Origin: Thiomicrorhabdus sp. Kp2
GTDB lineage: Bacteria; Pseudomonadota; Gammaproteobacteria; Thiomicrospirales; Thiomicrospiraceae
NCBI RefSeq assembly: GCF_000478585.1
Contig: NZ_ARWI01000001.1
Location: forward strand, 372,001-436,000
Direction of reading: 5' to 3'
DNA: 64,000 nucleotides
Below, piece by piece: positions 56,405-64,000 of this stretch. The notes below the pieces were generated by a model. That model did not search any database, was not told the origin of the DNA, and worked only from the letters and a program-made list of their open reading frames with translations. Positions within the stretch are counted from its first letter, which is position 1, and the number at the start of each line of letters is the position of its first letter. The translations under genes and the position numbers were made by a program.

Positions 56405-58669
56405 CTACTTTGTAATAAAAGTTTCTAGGTCTTCAATACTAAGTGGTTTAGAGAAAAAATAACCTTGATATAAGTCACACTCAAAATTAGTTAATTGTTC
56501 AACTTGCTCTTTTATTTCAACACCTTCAGCTAAGGTATACATACCAAATTCATTTCCGATATTGATGATGTTTTTCACTAAAGTAGCATCTTTTGAGTCA
56601 TCTAAAATATCGTCTACAAAAGCTTTATCAATTTTAAGCTCTTGAATAGGTAGCTGTCTTAATAGGCTAAGTGATGAATAACCCGTTCCAAAGTCATCTA
56701 ACGAAATGCGGATATCTTTTCGTCGGAATTGGTGCAGCATTGAAAGAATAAAGTCGATATCTTCAATAAGAAGTGATTCGGTAATTTCAATCGTGATGTA
56801 CTTAAATGGAATACGACTTTTTTGTACACAAGAAATAAATCCTTCAAAAAAGTTTTCTTGCATAAACTGTTTGATAGAGACGTTAATGGATATTTGAAAA
56901 CGACGATTTAATTTTTCTTGGAGTGTTCCAATTTCCGTAAGTGCAAGATATGCAATACGTTGCCCGAGCAATGGCATAAAGCCAATTTCTTCTGCAATAG
57001 AGATAAACTCATTAGGTGGAACAAATCCTAATTTGGGGCTCTGCCAACGCACAAGACATTCAACGCCATGCAGCTCGCCATTTTTATTTACTTGTGGTTG
57101 GTAGTTTAGATAAATTTCATCATTTTCCAGAGCCGTTCTCAAGTTGTGTTCAATAGTTGATGTTTTTTGTGATTTTAGTTGCAAGTTTTCAGAAAAAACT
57201 TCTACCCAGTTCTTACGGTTTTTTGCTTCATATAAGGCTAAGTCAGCATGGCTCAATAAGTTGTTTAAACTACAACCATTCTCTTTTGCTCTAGCAATAC
57301 CAATACTTGCACCAATGGTAAAATTTAAGTCCTCAATTAAGTAGCTAACACCGATTGTTTCAATAATTTGTTTAGCAATATCAAAGTCATGGTGTGTTTT
57401 ATTTTGCATAACCATAACAAACTCATCACCGCCAAAACGGATAATGTATTGAGCATATGAAGAGAAATTTTTTAGCCTTTCTGCTACTTGAAGAAGAAGC
57501 TTGTCCCCCGTAGTATGTCCAAAAGTATCATTAATATACTTAAAATTATCTAAATCAATAAACATCAAACTAATGTCATTGGTTTGTTCTGTTAGTAATT
57601 TGGGAAACGCTTTTTCAAGATAGTATCGATTATATAATCCCGTTAAAGGATCGTGTTCTGCTTGGTACTGAAGTTTATTTAAAGATTGGGCTTCATTATT
57701 ATGAATACGCCTTACTAGCCAAATAACTATAAGATGAACAATTAAAAATATGAAAAGATAGAGTTGAAGAGCGTTTATAAAGTTATTTCTTAATATTGAA
57801 GCCGCTTGCTTTATAACAACCCAAAGATCATATTTTGAATTATATATTAAAGAGCCAATTATAGGCTCTTTGGTAAGGGTATCTATTGCATCCCCACTAA
57901 CAGGGATATCAGGCAATTTCAATTTAGCTTCTTTAAGAGTAAGCTTGTAGTTATCAAGCAACGCTTCGTTTGCTGATTTTAAGTCATCTTCTGTAATAGA
58001 GTTTTCATAAGCTTTTTGAAAAAAACTTTCATCAATATCATTGACATAAACTCGGTATTTGCTACGAGCATTAATGATAGCGAGTTTCAATTCATTCTGT
58101 TGAGGTAAGCCATTTACTTTAGCAAGATCTTTTACTTTTAAACCTGTCGTCATAACAGCAATCGGATTACCATTCTGGTCACGTAACGTTTTTCTAAGAG
58201 GTATTACCCAATCGTTTGCGCCGCTAAAGAAATAGGTACGTCCTATGACCATTTTGTTACTGTTAAGAGTCGCGTTAAAGTCTTCTTTAGTATCAGAGAG
58301 TTCAAGTAGATTTGGTAAATGAGAGATATCAAAATTTCCACTAACCGCAATGAAGTTTCCATGAATATCAAGAAGCCCAAAACCCACTAAATTGGGTTTG
58401 GTGGCGAGCATTTTTCTAAGTAAGCGATGAGTTTTTTCAGTATCGGTATACAACTCACTTTCAAGTAAACGCGAGCCTAAAATATCGAGAAGTAATTCAT
58501 TTTCAGTTAAGCTTGATTCAATACTTTTAGTAATGAGTTTTAAAGAAGCGCTTTGTTGAGCATATAATTTTTGATGTAATTCTGAATGTTTCGCATAAGC
58601 TAATCCCAATAATCCAATGATACTGATAACGAGTATTAAATAATAAACTGTCCAAATATTTCTTTTCAT
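56405..58669 (-). CDS. Membrane-bound diguanylate cyclase/phosphodiesterase (GGDEF-EAL)
   Basis: A large periplasmic sensor region (about residues 35-295) is flanked by membrane helices (about 6-26 and 300-320). A GGDEF domain (RFGGDEFVMV near 413) and an EAL domain (GVECLVRWQSP near 535, where the usual EAL is ECL) follow. All key EAL residues I can see (QNEN/DDFGTGYSSL) look usable. It makes or breaks cyclic di-GMP in response to an outside signal. I chose the ATG at 58669; a GTG at 58693 is possible. Confidence 0.92.
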   Translation of the reverse strand: MKRNIWTVYYLILVISIIGLLGLAYAKHSELHQKLYAQQSASLKLITKSIESSLTENELLLDILGSRLLESELYTDTEKTHRLLRKMLATKPNLVGFGLLDIHGNFIAVSGNFDISHLPNLLELSDTKEDFNATLNSNKMVIGRTYFFSGANDWVIPLRKTLRDQNGNPIAVMTTGLKVKDLAKVNGLPQQNELKLAIINARSKYRVYVNDIDESFFQKAYENSITEDDLKSANEALLDNYKLTLKEAKLKLPDIPVSGDAIDTLTKEPIIGSLIYNSKYDLWVVIKQAASILRNNFINALQLYLFIFLIVHLIVIWLVRRIHNNEAQSLNKLQYQAEHDPLTGLYNRYYLEKAFPKLLTEQTNDISLMFIDLDNFKYINDTFGHTTGDKLLLQVAERLKNFSSYAQYIIRFGGDEFVMVMQNKTHHDFDIAKQIIETIGVSYLIEDLNFTIGASIGIARAKENGCSLNNLLSHADLALYEAKNRKNWVEVFSENLQLKSQKTSTIEHNLRTALENDEIYLNYQPQVNKNGELHGVECLVRWQSPKLGFVPPNEFISIAEEIGFMPLLGQRIAYLALTEIGTLQEKLNRRFQISINVSIKQFMQENFFEGFISCVQKSRIPFKYITIEITESLLIEDIDFILSMLHQFRRKDIRISLDDFGTGYSSLSLLRQLPIQELKIDKAFVDDILDDSKDATLVKNIINIGNEFGMYTLAEGVEIKEQVEQLTNFECDLYQGYFFSKPLSIEDLETFITK

Positions 58670-59016
58670 TGAATCTCTACTTATTAAAATCACTTATAAA
58701 TAAGCCTATTTATAGTCATAACTACATCTTAATTATCCATCAATTATCAATTAAAATATATTGAATATAGAGCTTACTTAATCAATTTAAGTTGTTGATA
58801 TATCAATTATATTAATCCCTATTCATACAGCATTACCGCCAATAATTTTATATATCGATGTTAAAAGGTTGTTAAAGCCGTGGCGTCACTTTTTACAAAT
58901 TCACAATTTACCAGGCCTGGTAAATTGCTTTTTTGAATTGAAATAGTTGAGTTTTTAGAAGCTTAAAAATGGTTAGATTTGAATGAATGTAAACTAATTA
59001 TAGTTGGGTAAAATCA
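58670..59016. other. Intergenic region between the GGDEF-EAL gene and greB
   Basis: About 350 very AT-rich bases. It contains the most complete palindrome copy (58906-58927) and no gene or terminator that I recognise. Confidence 0.6.
58906..58927. repeat. Palindromic repeat, full 16-mer extended to a 22-bp perfect palindrome
   Basis: The 16-mer at 58908-58923 is extended by AAT/ATT on the two sides, the longest perfect dyad in the family seen here. Confidence 0.95.
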
Positions 59017-59493
59017 TTATTCTTGACTATAGCTAATCGCATTCACAAACCAAGTTTTTTTGCCCGTTGGTATATTTACAATTACTTCGTCATCAACGGT
59101 TTTGCCAATGCAGGCTCTTGCCATAGGAGAGTCTATGGAAATGTAATCTTTTGCACCATAAATCTCTTCTGGACCAACGATTCTGATTGTAAGTGTTGTG
59201 CCCTCTTCATCTTCAAGTTCTACCCAAGCACCGAAAAACACCTTACCGTCTTGTTGTGGATGGTATTCAACAATTTTTACCTCTTCTAAGAATTTTCTTA
59301 AAAAACGTACTCGGCGATCGATTTCTCTTAAACGACGTTTATTGTATTGGTAGTCTGCATTCTCTGAGCGATCGCCTAAACTAGCCGCCCAGGTAACGAT
59401 TTTGGTAACTTCTGGGCGTTCTTTACGCCAAAGTTCATCCAGTTCAGCTTGGAGTTTTTTAAAACCTTGTTTGGTGATGAGCTTGGTTTTCAT
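59017..59493 (-). CDS. greB: Transcription elongation factor GreB
   Basis: This 158-residue Gre factor has an N-terminal coiled coil with the acidic tip (ASLGDRSENADYQYNKRRLREIDRR) and a C-terminal FKBP-like domain (DSPMARACIGKTVDDEV). It rescues backtracked RNA polymerase by stimulating transcript cleavage. The sequence is GreB-like rather than GreA-like. Confidence 0.95.
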   Translation of the reverse strand: MKTKLITKQGFKKLQAELDELWRKERPEVTKIVTWAASLGDRSENADYQYNKRRLREIDRRVRFLRKFLEEVKIVEYHPQQDGKVFFGAWVELEDEEGTTLTIRIVGPEEIYGAKDYISIDSPMARACIGKTVDDEVIVNIPTGKKTWFVNAISYSQE

Positions 59494-59549
59494 GATTGTT
59501 TGTTATATTCCGTTTAGCTTAGGAGAGCGTAAAAAATCAAATAGGGTTT

Positions 59550-60167
59550 CTAATTAATCGCACCGCTACTTATTAATTGTTTATAAATAGCTTCTGCCAT
59601 GGCTTGGTAACCTTGTTGGTTAAAATGCACGTAGTCCGACTTCATGGATAGTCTTTTCATAAGGTTTGCCACAATATCCTCTTCAATGGGTATGTTAAAC
59701 TCATTGGCTAATTCTGCATACAACTCTAATGAATTGCCAAACAGTTTTTTCTCTGGGGCCCCCACCAATAAAACAGCTGAACCACTATTTTGAATGCTTT
59801 GAATCATCTTGGCTAGATTGGCTTTGATTTGTGACTCAGGGACTTTTTGAAGCACATCATTACCCCCTTCCAACAAAATTACCAGGCCTGGTTTATATTT
59901 ATTAAGAAGCTCTGGTAAACGCTTTAAGCCTTCTGTGGTGGTTTCACCCGTAACACCCGCATTTATAACCTGTAAACCCGTTAGCTGCGCTAAAACAGTG
60001 GGATAGCTCTCTGACTTTTGCACACCAACACCAGCGGTTAAACTATCGCCAAAAGCTAAAATTACATCGTCCGATTTTAATGTGGGTAATTTATGTGAAC
60101 TGCACGATGATAAACACAGAATGCTTATAAAAAGGATAAACAGGCCTGGTATAGTATGAGTTTTCAT
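59550..60167 (-). CDS. tesA: GDSL-family lipoprotein esterase (TesA-like)
   Basis: This 205-residue SGNH hydrolase has blocks LAFGDSLTAG (Ser42), an NAGVTGETT Gly block, GGND, and DYVHFNQQGY with the Asp/His pair. The start carries a lipobox, LSSC (Cys22), so it is likely a lipoprotein, unlike E. coli TesA which is soluble periplasmic. It hydrolyses acyl or aryl esters. The ATG at 60167 gives a normal lipoprotein signal; 60191 is an alternative. Two palindrome copies lie inside the gene. Confidence 0.87.
   Translation of the reverse strand: MKTHTIPGLFILFISILCLSSCSSHKLPTLKSDDVILAFGDSLTAGVGVQKSESYPTVLAQLTGLQVINAGVTGETTTEGLKRLPELLNKYKPGLVILLEGGNDVLQKVPESQIKANLAKMIQSIQNSGSAVLLVGAPEKKLFGNSLELYAELANEFNIPIEEDIVANLMKRLSMKSDYVHFNQQGYQAMAEAIYKQLISSGAIN
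59882..59891. repeat. Palindrome core copy, exact (in tesA)
   Basis: TTACCAGGCCTGGTTT, read on the minus strand as Lys-Pro-Gly-Leu-Val. Confidence 0.95.
60140..60149. repeat. Palindrome core copy, one mismatch (tesA signal peptide)
   Basis: AAACAGGCCTGGTATA, read on the minus strand as Ile-Pro-Gly-Leu-Phe within the export signal. Confidence 0.8.
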
Positions 60168-60206
60168 TTTTTCACTCTTGCGTATTATCAAAAAAAGACA
60201 TTTTAA

Positions 60207-60473
60207 ATGACCTTAAAAGAACGATTTCGCCCAATTGTTAAGCCACTAGCTTACCTTTTAATTGCCGTCTCAACAATCTCTTGGACTGCGGTTTTTGCCA
60301 TTCCATTCTTCGAATTTAGCATCTCAGAAATGGCTGGTATCATTACCGCTTTAATTATTATTGGTGAAGTCACATTTTACCTAGCCATATTACTTTTAGG
60401 CAAAACCGTATGGAATAAAATGAAAGAAAAGTGGCTATCCCAAATCAATAAAGCTAAAAATAACAACCCGTAA
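60207..60473 (+). CDS. Small two-helix membrane protein, transporter-suffix-domain-like
   Basis: This 88-residue protein has two hydrophobic helices (about residues 13-32 and 41-65), then GKTVWNKMKEKW. The pattern 'SWTAVFAIPFFEFS...GEVTFYLAILLLGK' resembles the transporter suffix domain found alone or at the end of some transporters. The function is unknown. It diverges from tesA. Confidence 0.6.
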   Translation: MTLKERFRPIVKPLAYLLIAVSTISWTAVFAIPFFEFSISEMAGIITALIIIGEVTFYLAILLLGKTVWNKMKEKWLSQINKAKNNNP

Positions 60474-60646
60474 CCTCCCTACTTTAGCCACTCATCACAC
60501 CGTCCGTACAAATAAAAGCTAAGCTTTTGATATTTCTGCCGTTAATAAACTTATAACAATAAAAACCAATATAAAAAACACATACAAAAAACAATAAGCA
60601 TTCAAGGGAAACATCCAGCAAACTTAATAATATATTGGATAGTTTT

Positions 60647-61843
60647 ATGAAAATTATTGACCAGAACCTTCAACTCTCTTCCCAGCACTATGCTGCAAAA
60701 GAGAGCCATAGAGAACGTGTGCATGAAACTTTTGTTAACGGCCAGTTAGCAACGCGTGAAACGGACAACCTCTCTGTAAAAAACACCTCTTCAAGCCAAC
60801 ACCAGTTGCTGATTGGCAAAGGCGTTGATTCAAATATGGTAAATAATAGACCATCAATTGACAGTCGTCCGAGTTTAAACCAAATTAATGACCAACAAAA
60901 AAACCTTGTTTATAACCCAAACAGTCCGTCACAGTTTGTAACTGCTAATGACGTTAAAACAAGCGAACTTGATAATCAAAGCACTCTACCTCCTAAGTTA
61001 CTGGAAATGATTAAAGCAATTGAAGCTTTAATGGAACGGATAACTGGCAAAGCCTACACCTTGAAGGTCATGGGTTATGAATCTCAAGATAAACCTGAAA
61101 AAGAGAATATAAATCCAGGTCAAATGTTGTCAACGCCAAGTGAAAATCAAATTGACCTGCAACAAAATAGTATTCCATCTATGGGTGAACGATGGTCGCT
61201 CCATAGTTCTTACCAAGAAACTGAGCAAACCCACTTTCAAGCCAAAGGTCACGTAAAAACAGCCGATGGAAGAGAGATTGATTTTGCTTTAAAGACTCAA
61301 ATGTACCGTAATTTTTCAACGCAATTGCACGTTGAAAAAGAACAAGGTGTTGTTCTCAAAGATCCTTTAGTCGTCAATTTTTCTGGGGCACCAGCAAACC
61401 TGACTGTTGAGAAATTTAACTTTGATTTAGATGCCGATGGCAAGAATGAGCAGATATCATTTGTTAATCAAGACTCTGGCTTTTTGGCTTATGACAAAAA
61501 TCAAGATGGTGTCATTAACAATGGCAGTGAGTTATTTGGCGCCTTAACGGGCAATGGTTTTGAGGAGCTTTCGCAATTTGATGACGATAATAATGGCTGG
61601 ATTGATGAAAATGATGCGATTTTTTCTAAGCTGCAAATATGGCAAAAAGACAGCCACGGTTTAGACCAATTATCTGGTCTAATGGAGATGAATATTGGTG
61701 CAATATCCTTAAATCACATTGCAACAGAGTTTGCTTTAAAGGATGAAAACAACCAACAACATGGTCAAATAACCGATACGGGGGTTTATCTAAGGGAATC
61801 GGGTGGCGTTGGAACCATTCAGCAAATTGATTTAGTCGTTTAA
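60647..61843 (+). CDS. Protein with calcium-loop-like repeats, function unknown
   Basis: About 398 residues. There is no signal peptide. A long polar, Gln/Ser-rich N-terminal region (1-170) is followed by a stretch with clustered Asp loops (DLDADGKNEQ, DKNQDGVINNGSELFG, DDDNNGWIDENDAIF) like those of EF-hand-like or RTX-neighbour proteins, and a hydrophobic C-terminal part (GTIQQIDLVV). I prefer the ATG at 60647; a TTG at 60635 also lies in frame. Such proteins occur among cell-surface or secreted factors, but export is not shown here. Confidence 0.6.
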   Translation: MKIIDQNLQLSSQHYAAKESHRERVHETFVNGQLATRETDNLSVKNTSSSQHQLLIGKGVDSNMVNNRPSIDSRPSLNQINDQQKNLVYNPNSPSQFVTANDVKTSELDNQSTLPPKLLEMIKAIEALMERITGKAYTLKVMGYESQDKPEKENINPGQMLSTPSENQIDLQQNSIPSMGERWSLHSSYQETEQTHFQAKGHVKTADGREIDFALKTQMYRNFSTQLHVEKEQGVVLKDPLVVNFSGAPANLTVEKFNFDLDADGKNEQISFVNQDSGFLAYDKNQDGVINNGSELFGALTGNGFEELSQFDDDNNGWIDENDAIFSKLQIWQKDSHGLDQLSGLMEMNIGAISLNHIATEFALKDENNQQHGQITDTGVYLRESGGVGTIQQIDLVV

Positions 61844-61852
61844 TTTAAACTA

Positions 61853-61898
61853 ATAAGTTACCAGGCCTCGAAAGAACTCAACAGGCCTGATAACTTAT
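61853..61898. terminator. Long inverted repeat built from two palindrome copies, after the calcium-loop gene
   Basis: ATAAGTTACCAGGCCT (61853-61868) pairs with AGGCCTGATAACTTAT (61883-61898), 15 of 16 matches, around a 14-base loop. Each arm carries a degenerate copy of the palindrome (cores 61861-61870 and 61881-61890). It sits just after the stop at 61843 and may act as a terminator, though no strong T-run follows. Confidence 0.65.
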
Positions 61899-62027
61899 CG
61901 GTAGAGCTTCAAAAACGTAAACCATTCCTTAAAGGCTTAATTTACATTAAGTCTTCCACAACAATCTTTCCTCCTCTTTTATTGGCTGTTATATACTAAA
62001 ACTCAAGACATTTATAATGGTTATAAC

Positions 62028-62795
62028 ATGCAACAGGCGTCCAATACTGTAGACACGAGCTCTCATAGCGTATTTGAAGTAAAAGGCATTACCAAAGTTT
62101 ATCAAATGGGTGAGGTTGATGTTCATGCCCTTCGTGGTGTTGACCTAACACTTTACCAAGGCGAGTTAACCGTTTTACTTGGCGCTTCTGGTAGTGGTAA
62201 ATCCACTTTGCTCAATATACTTGGTGGCTTAGACACGCCAACCGAAGGTAGTGTTATTTATCATAATATTGATGATTCAAACCACTCAGTTCAAACCGTT
62301 GATTTAAGTCATGCCACCGAGCACGAATTAACAGAGTACCGTCGTTATAACGTTGGTTTTGTTTTTCAGTTTTACAACCTCATCCCTAGTTTAACCGCGC
62401 GTGAAAACGTCGCCATTGTTACCGAAATTGCAAAATCACCAATGACACCTGAGGAGGCTTTAAATCTTGTGGGGTTAGAAAATCGATTAAATCATTTTCC
62501 AGCTCAACTTTCAGGGGGTGAACAGCAACGAGTGGCTATTGCTAGAGCGATTGCCAAAAACCCAGATGTATTGCTGTGCGATGAGCCTACTGGAGCGCTC
62601 GATTCACAAACAGGCATTAAAGTATTGGAAGCTTTGCAAAGAGTAAACAGTGAATTAGGCACCACCACCGCGGTGATTACCCATAATGCTGGTATTGCCC
62701 AAATGGCCGATAGAGTGATTAGCCTTTCTGATGGCCAAATTGTGAAAAGTTACACCAATCAAACACGTGTCTCACCACACGATTTATCTTGGTAG
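62028..62795 (+). CDS. ABC transporter ATPase of the MacB/LolD type
   Basis: This 255-residue ATPase has Walker [10 protein letters not shown] (52-60), the signature LSGGEQQR and Walker [13 protein letters not shown]. The family (MacB/LolD/FtsE-like) pairs with FtsX-type permeases, and the next gene is such a permease. The exported substrate cannot be assigned. Confidence 0.9.
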   Translation: MQQASNTVDTSSHSVFEVKGITKVYQMGEVDVHALRGVDLTLYQGELTVLLGASGSGKSTLLNILGGLDTPTEGSVIYHNIDDSNHSVQTVDLSHATEHELTEYRRYNVGFVFQFYNLIPSLTARENVAIVTEIAKSPMTPEEALNLVGLENRLNHFPAQLSGGEQQRVAIARAIAKNPDVLLCDEPTGALDSQTGIKVLEALQRVNSELGTTTAVITHNAGIAQMADRVISLSDGQIVKSYTNQTRVSPHDLSW

Positions 62796-62822
62796 ATAAG
62801 CATCGATAAAGAACATAATTAA

Positions 62823-64000
62823 ATGAACGCAATAGACATCAAACTTTGGCGAGAACTTTGGAATATGCGCATGCAAGCGCTCGCCATTGCTATGGTTATC
62901 GTAAGTGGCGTTGCTATCTTCATTATGTCTCTTAGCACTTACGACTCGCTGTACGAATCTCGTGAAAGTTATTATCAAGGCAATCATTTTGCCGATGTAT
63001 TCACTTCCCTTAAACGTGCGCCTTTATCTGTTGCCAAACGAATTGAAGAAATTCCAGGCGTCGATAAGGTTGAAACTCGTGTGGTTAGCTACGTTAATTT
63101 AGAAATTGAGAATTACGATGATCCCGTGAGTGGTCACCTTATCTCACTACCAGAAAATAGTCGTGGCGTACTCAACCAGCTGTATTTACGAGACGGCAGA
63201 GTGGTTGAAGCTGGCCGAGATAATGAAATTATTCTCAGCGAAGAGTTTGCCGATGCACACCATTTGCAAGCAGGCGATAAAATCAAGGCCAACATTAATG
63301 GGCGTAGTAAAAATTTAACGATTGTAGGCACAGGTTTATCACCCGAATATATCTATCAAATCGCGCCTGGCGCGATGTTTCCAGACTATAAAAGTTATGG
63401 CGTCATGTGGATGGCACGCACGCCCTTGGCAAGTGCTTATGATATGCAAGGCGCTTTTAACAACGTTACCCTTACACTGCTAAAAGGAGCCAATGAACAA
63501 GACGTTATTGATCGTTTAGATGAAATACTTAAACCCTATGGTGGTACAGGCGCTTACTCAAGAGAAAACCAACTCTCTAACCGTTTTTTAAGTGAAGAGC
63601 TCAAGCAGCTCAACAATATGGCAACTCTATTTCCAATTATCTTTTTTGGTGTTGCCGCGTTTTTATTAAACGTTGTGATTAGCCGTTTGATTTCGCTTGA
63701 AAGGGAGCAAATTGCGGTACTTAAAGCTTTTGGCTATAGCAACTTTTCTGTTGGATTACATTACAGCAAACTGGTGCTCATGATTGTTTCCATCGGTATT
63801 ATTTTAGGTATTGGGTTTGGCATATGGATGGGAAAAGGCATGAGCCACCTCTATATGGAGGTTTATAGCCTGCCTTACATGAACTACCTGTTAAAACCGA
63901 GCGTGATTGCCTCAGCAGCTTTAGTCAGCTTTGCCGTCGCTATTATAGGGACACTTCACGCGGTCAATAAAGCGGTAAAATTACCGCCCGCCCAAGGTAT
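62823..64000 (+). CDS. FtsX-type ABC transporter permease (truncated by the window end)
   Basis: The frame opens with ATG at 62823, 28 bases after the ATPase gene, and stays open to the end of the window, giving about 392 residues. It has an N-terminal helix (about 16-39), a large periplasmic domain (EIPGVDKVETRVVSYVNLEI), then helices typical of MacB/LolE permeases (MATLFPIIFFGVAAFLLNVVISRL, ALKAFGYSNF-like ERE-QIAVLKAFGYS). It forms an exporter with the preceding ATPase. Confidence 0.9.
   Translation, partial: MNAIDIKLWRELWNMRMQALAIAMVIVSGVAIFIMSLSTYDSLYESRESYYQGNHFADVFTSLKRAPLSVAKRIEEIPGVDKVETRVVSYVNLEIENYDDPVSGHLISLPENSRGVLNQLYLRDGRVVEAGRDNEIILSEEFADAHHLQAGDKIKANINGRSKNLTIVGTGLSPEYIYQIAPGAMFPDYKSYGVMWMARTPLASAYDMQGAFNNVTLTLLKGANEQDVIDRLDEILKPYGGTGAYSRENQLSNRFLSEELKQLNNMATLFPIIFFGVAAFLLNVVISRLISLEREQIAVLKAFGYSNFSVGLHYSKLVLMIVSIGIILGIGFGIWMGKGMSHLYMEVYSLPYMNYLLKPSVIASAALVSFAVAIIGTLHAVNKAVKLPPAQG

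Overview
The window looks like a stretch of chromosome from a gammaproteobacterium, most likely a sulfur-oxidising chemolithoautotroph close to Thiomicrospira/Hydrogenovibrio/Thiomicrorhabdus. That placement is an inference. It rests on a low-GC, gammaproteobacterial gene set (hfq-hflX-hflK-hflC, rsx/rnf-nth, kdsB/lpxK, greB), on a sulfide:quinone oxidoreductase-type flavoprotein, and on conserved gammaproteobacterial proteins of unknown function (DUF1841, DUF2058, DUF2062, DUF2065, DUF3010, DUF3581). I saw no rRNA, tRNA, CRISPR array, prophage or transposase gene.

Layout. 1-13.5 kb: the 5' end of ppiD, a CheY-like regulator, then a leftward block mutL-miaA-hfq-hflX-hflK-hflC-DUF2065-hisZ-purA (DNA repair, tRNA modification, RNA chaperone, membrane protease control, His/purine synthesis), followed by mrp and a STAS antagonist. 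13.7-24.8 kb: metG, the complete rnfABCDGE electron-transport operon with nth, a repeat-filled gap, DUF1841, a rhodanese and an RNase H. 24.9-31.3 kb: a CHASE/PAS histidine kinase with a response regulator-SpoIIE phosphatase, PrxQ, a small secreted protein and dbpA. 31.3-42.1 kb: a second repeat patch, DUF3010-glnS, ppiC, djlA-like, DUF2058, a LysE exporter, a quinone reductase-like flavoprotein, DUF3581, and a cobalamin riboswitch leading into btuB, a corrinoid adenosyltransferase and btuF. 42.1-52.6 kb: kdsB, Trm112-like and lpxK-comEC on the minus strand, divergent DUF2062, tandem CZB-domain proteins, a Lon-like protease and amt. 52.7-64 kb: a PLP enzyme, the SQR-like flavoprotein, secreted unknowns, a GGDEF-EAL protein, greB, a GDSL lipoprotein esterase, a protein with calcium-loop-like motifs and the start of an ABC exporter.

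The outstanding non-genic feature is a perfect palindrome, core CCAGGCCTGG and full form TTACCAGGCCTGGTAA. I count 19 exact 10-bp cores and 8 one-mismatch copies in 64 kb, between and inside genes. By hand estimate (about 40% GC assumed, not measured) about 0.015 exact cores would be expected by chance. Inside genes it is read only as Pro-Gly-Leu/Ala-Gly-Leu or Gln-Ala-Trp. Three copies lie in comEC, two lie in MITE-like repeats, pairs form hairpins, and one copy in the btuB leader is split exactly by a 21-nt hairpin. It behaves like a genome-wide signal (uptake sequence, HIP1-like element, or binding site of a chromosome-organising dimer), but which of these cannot be settled from this window.
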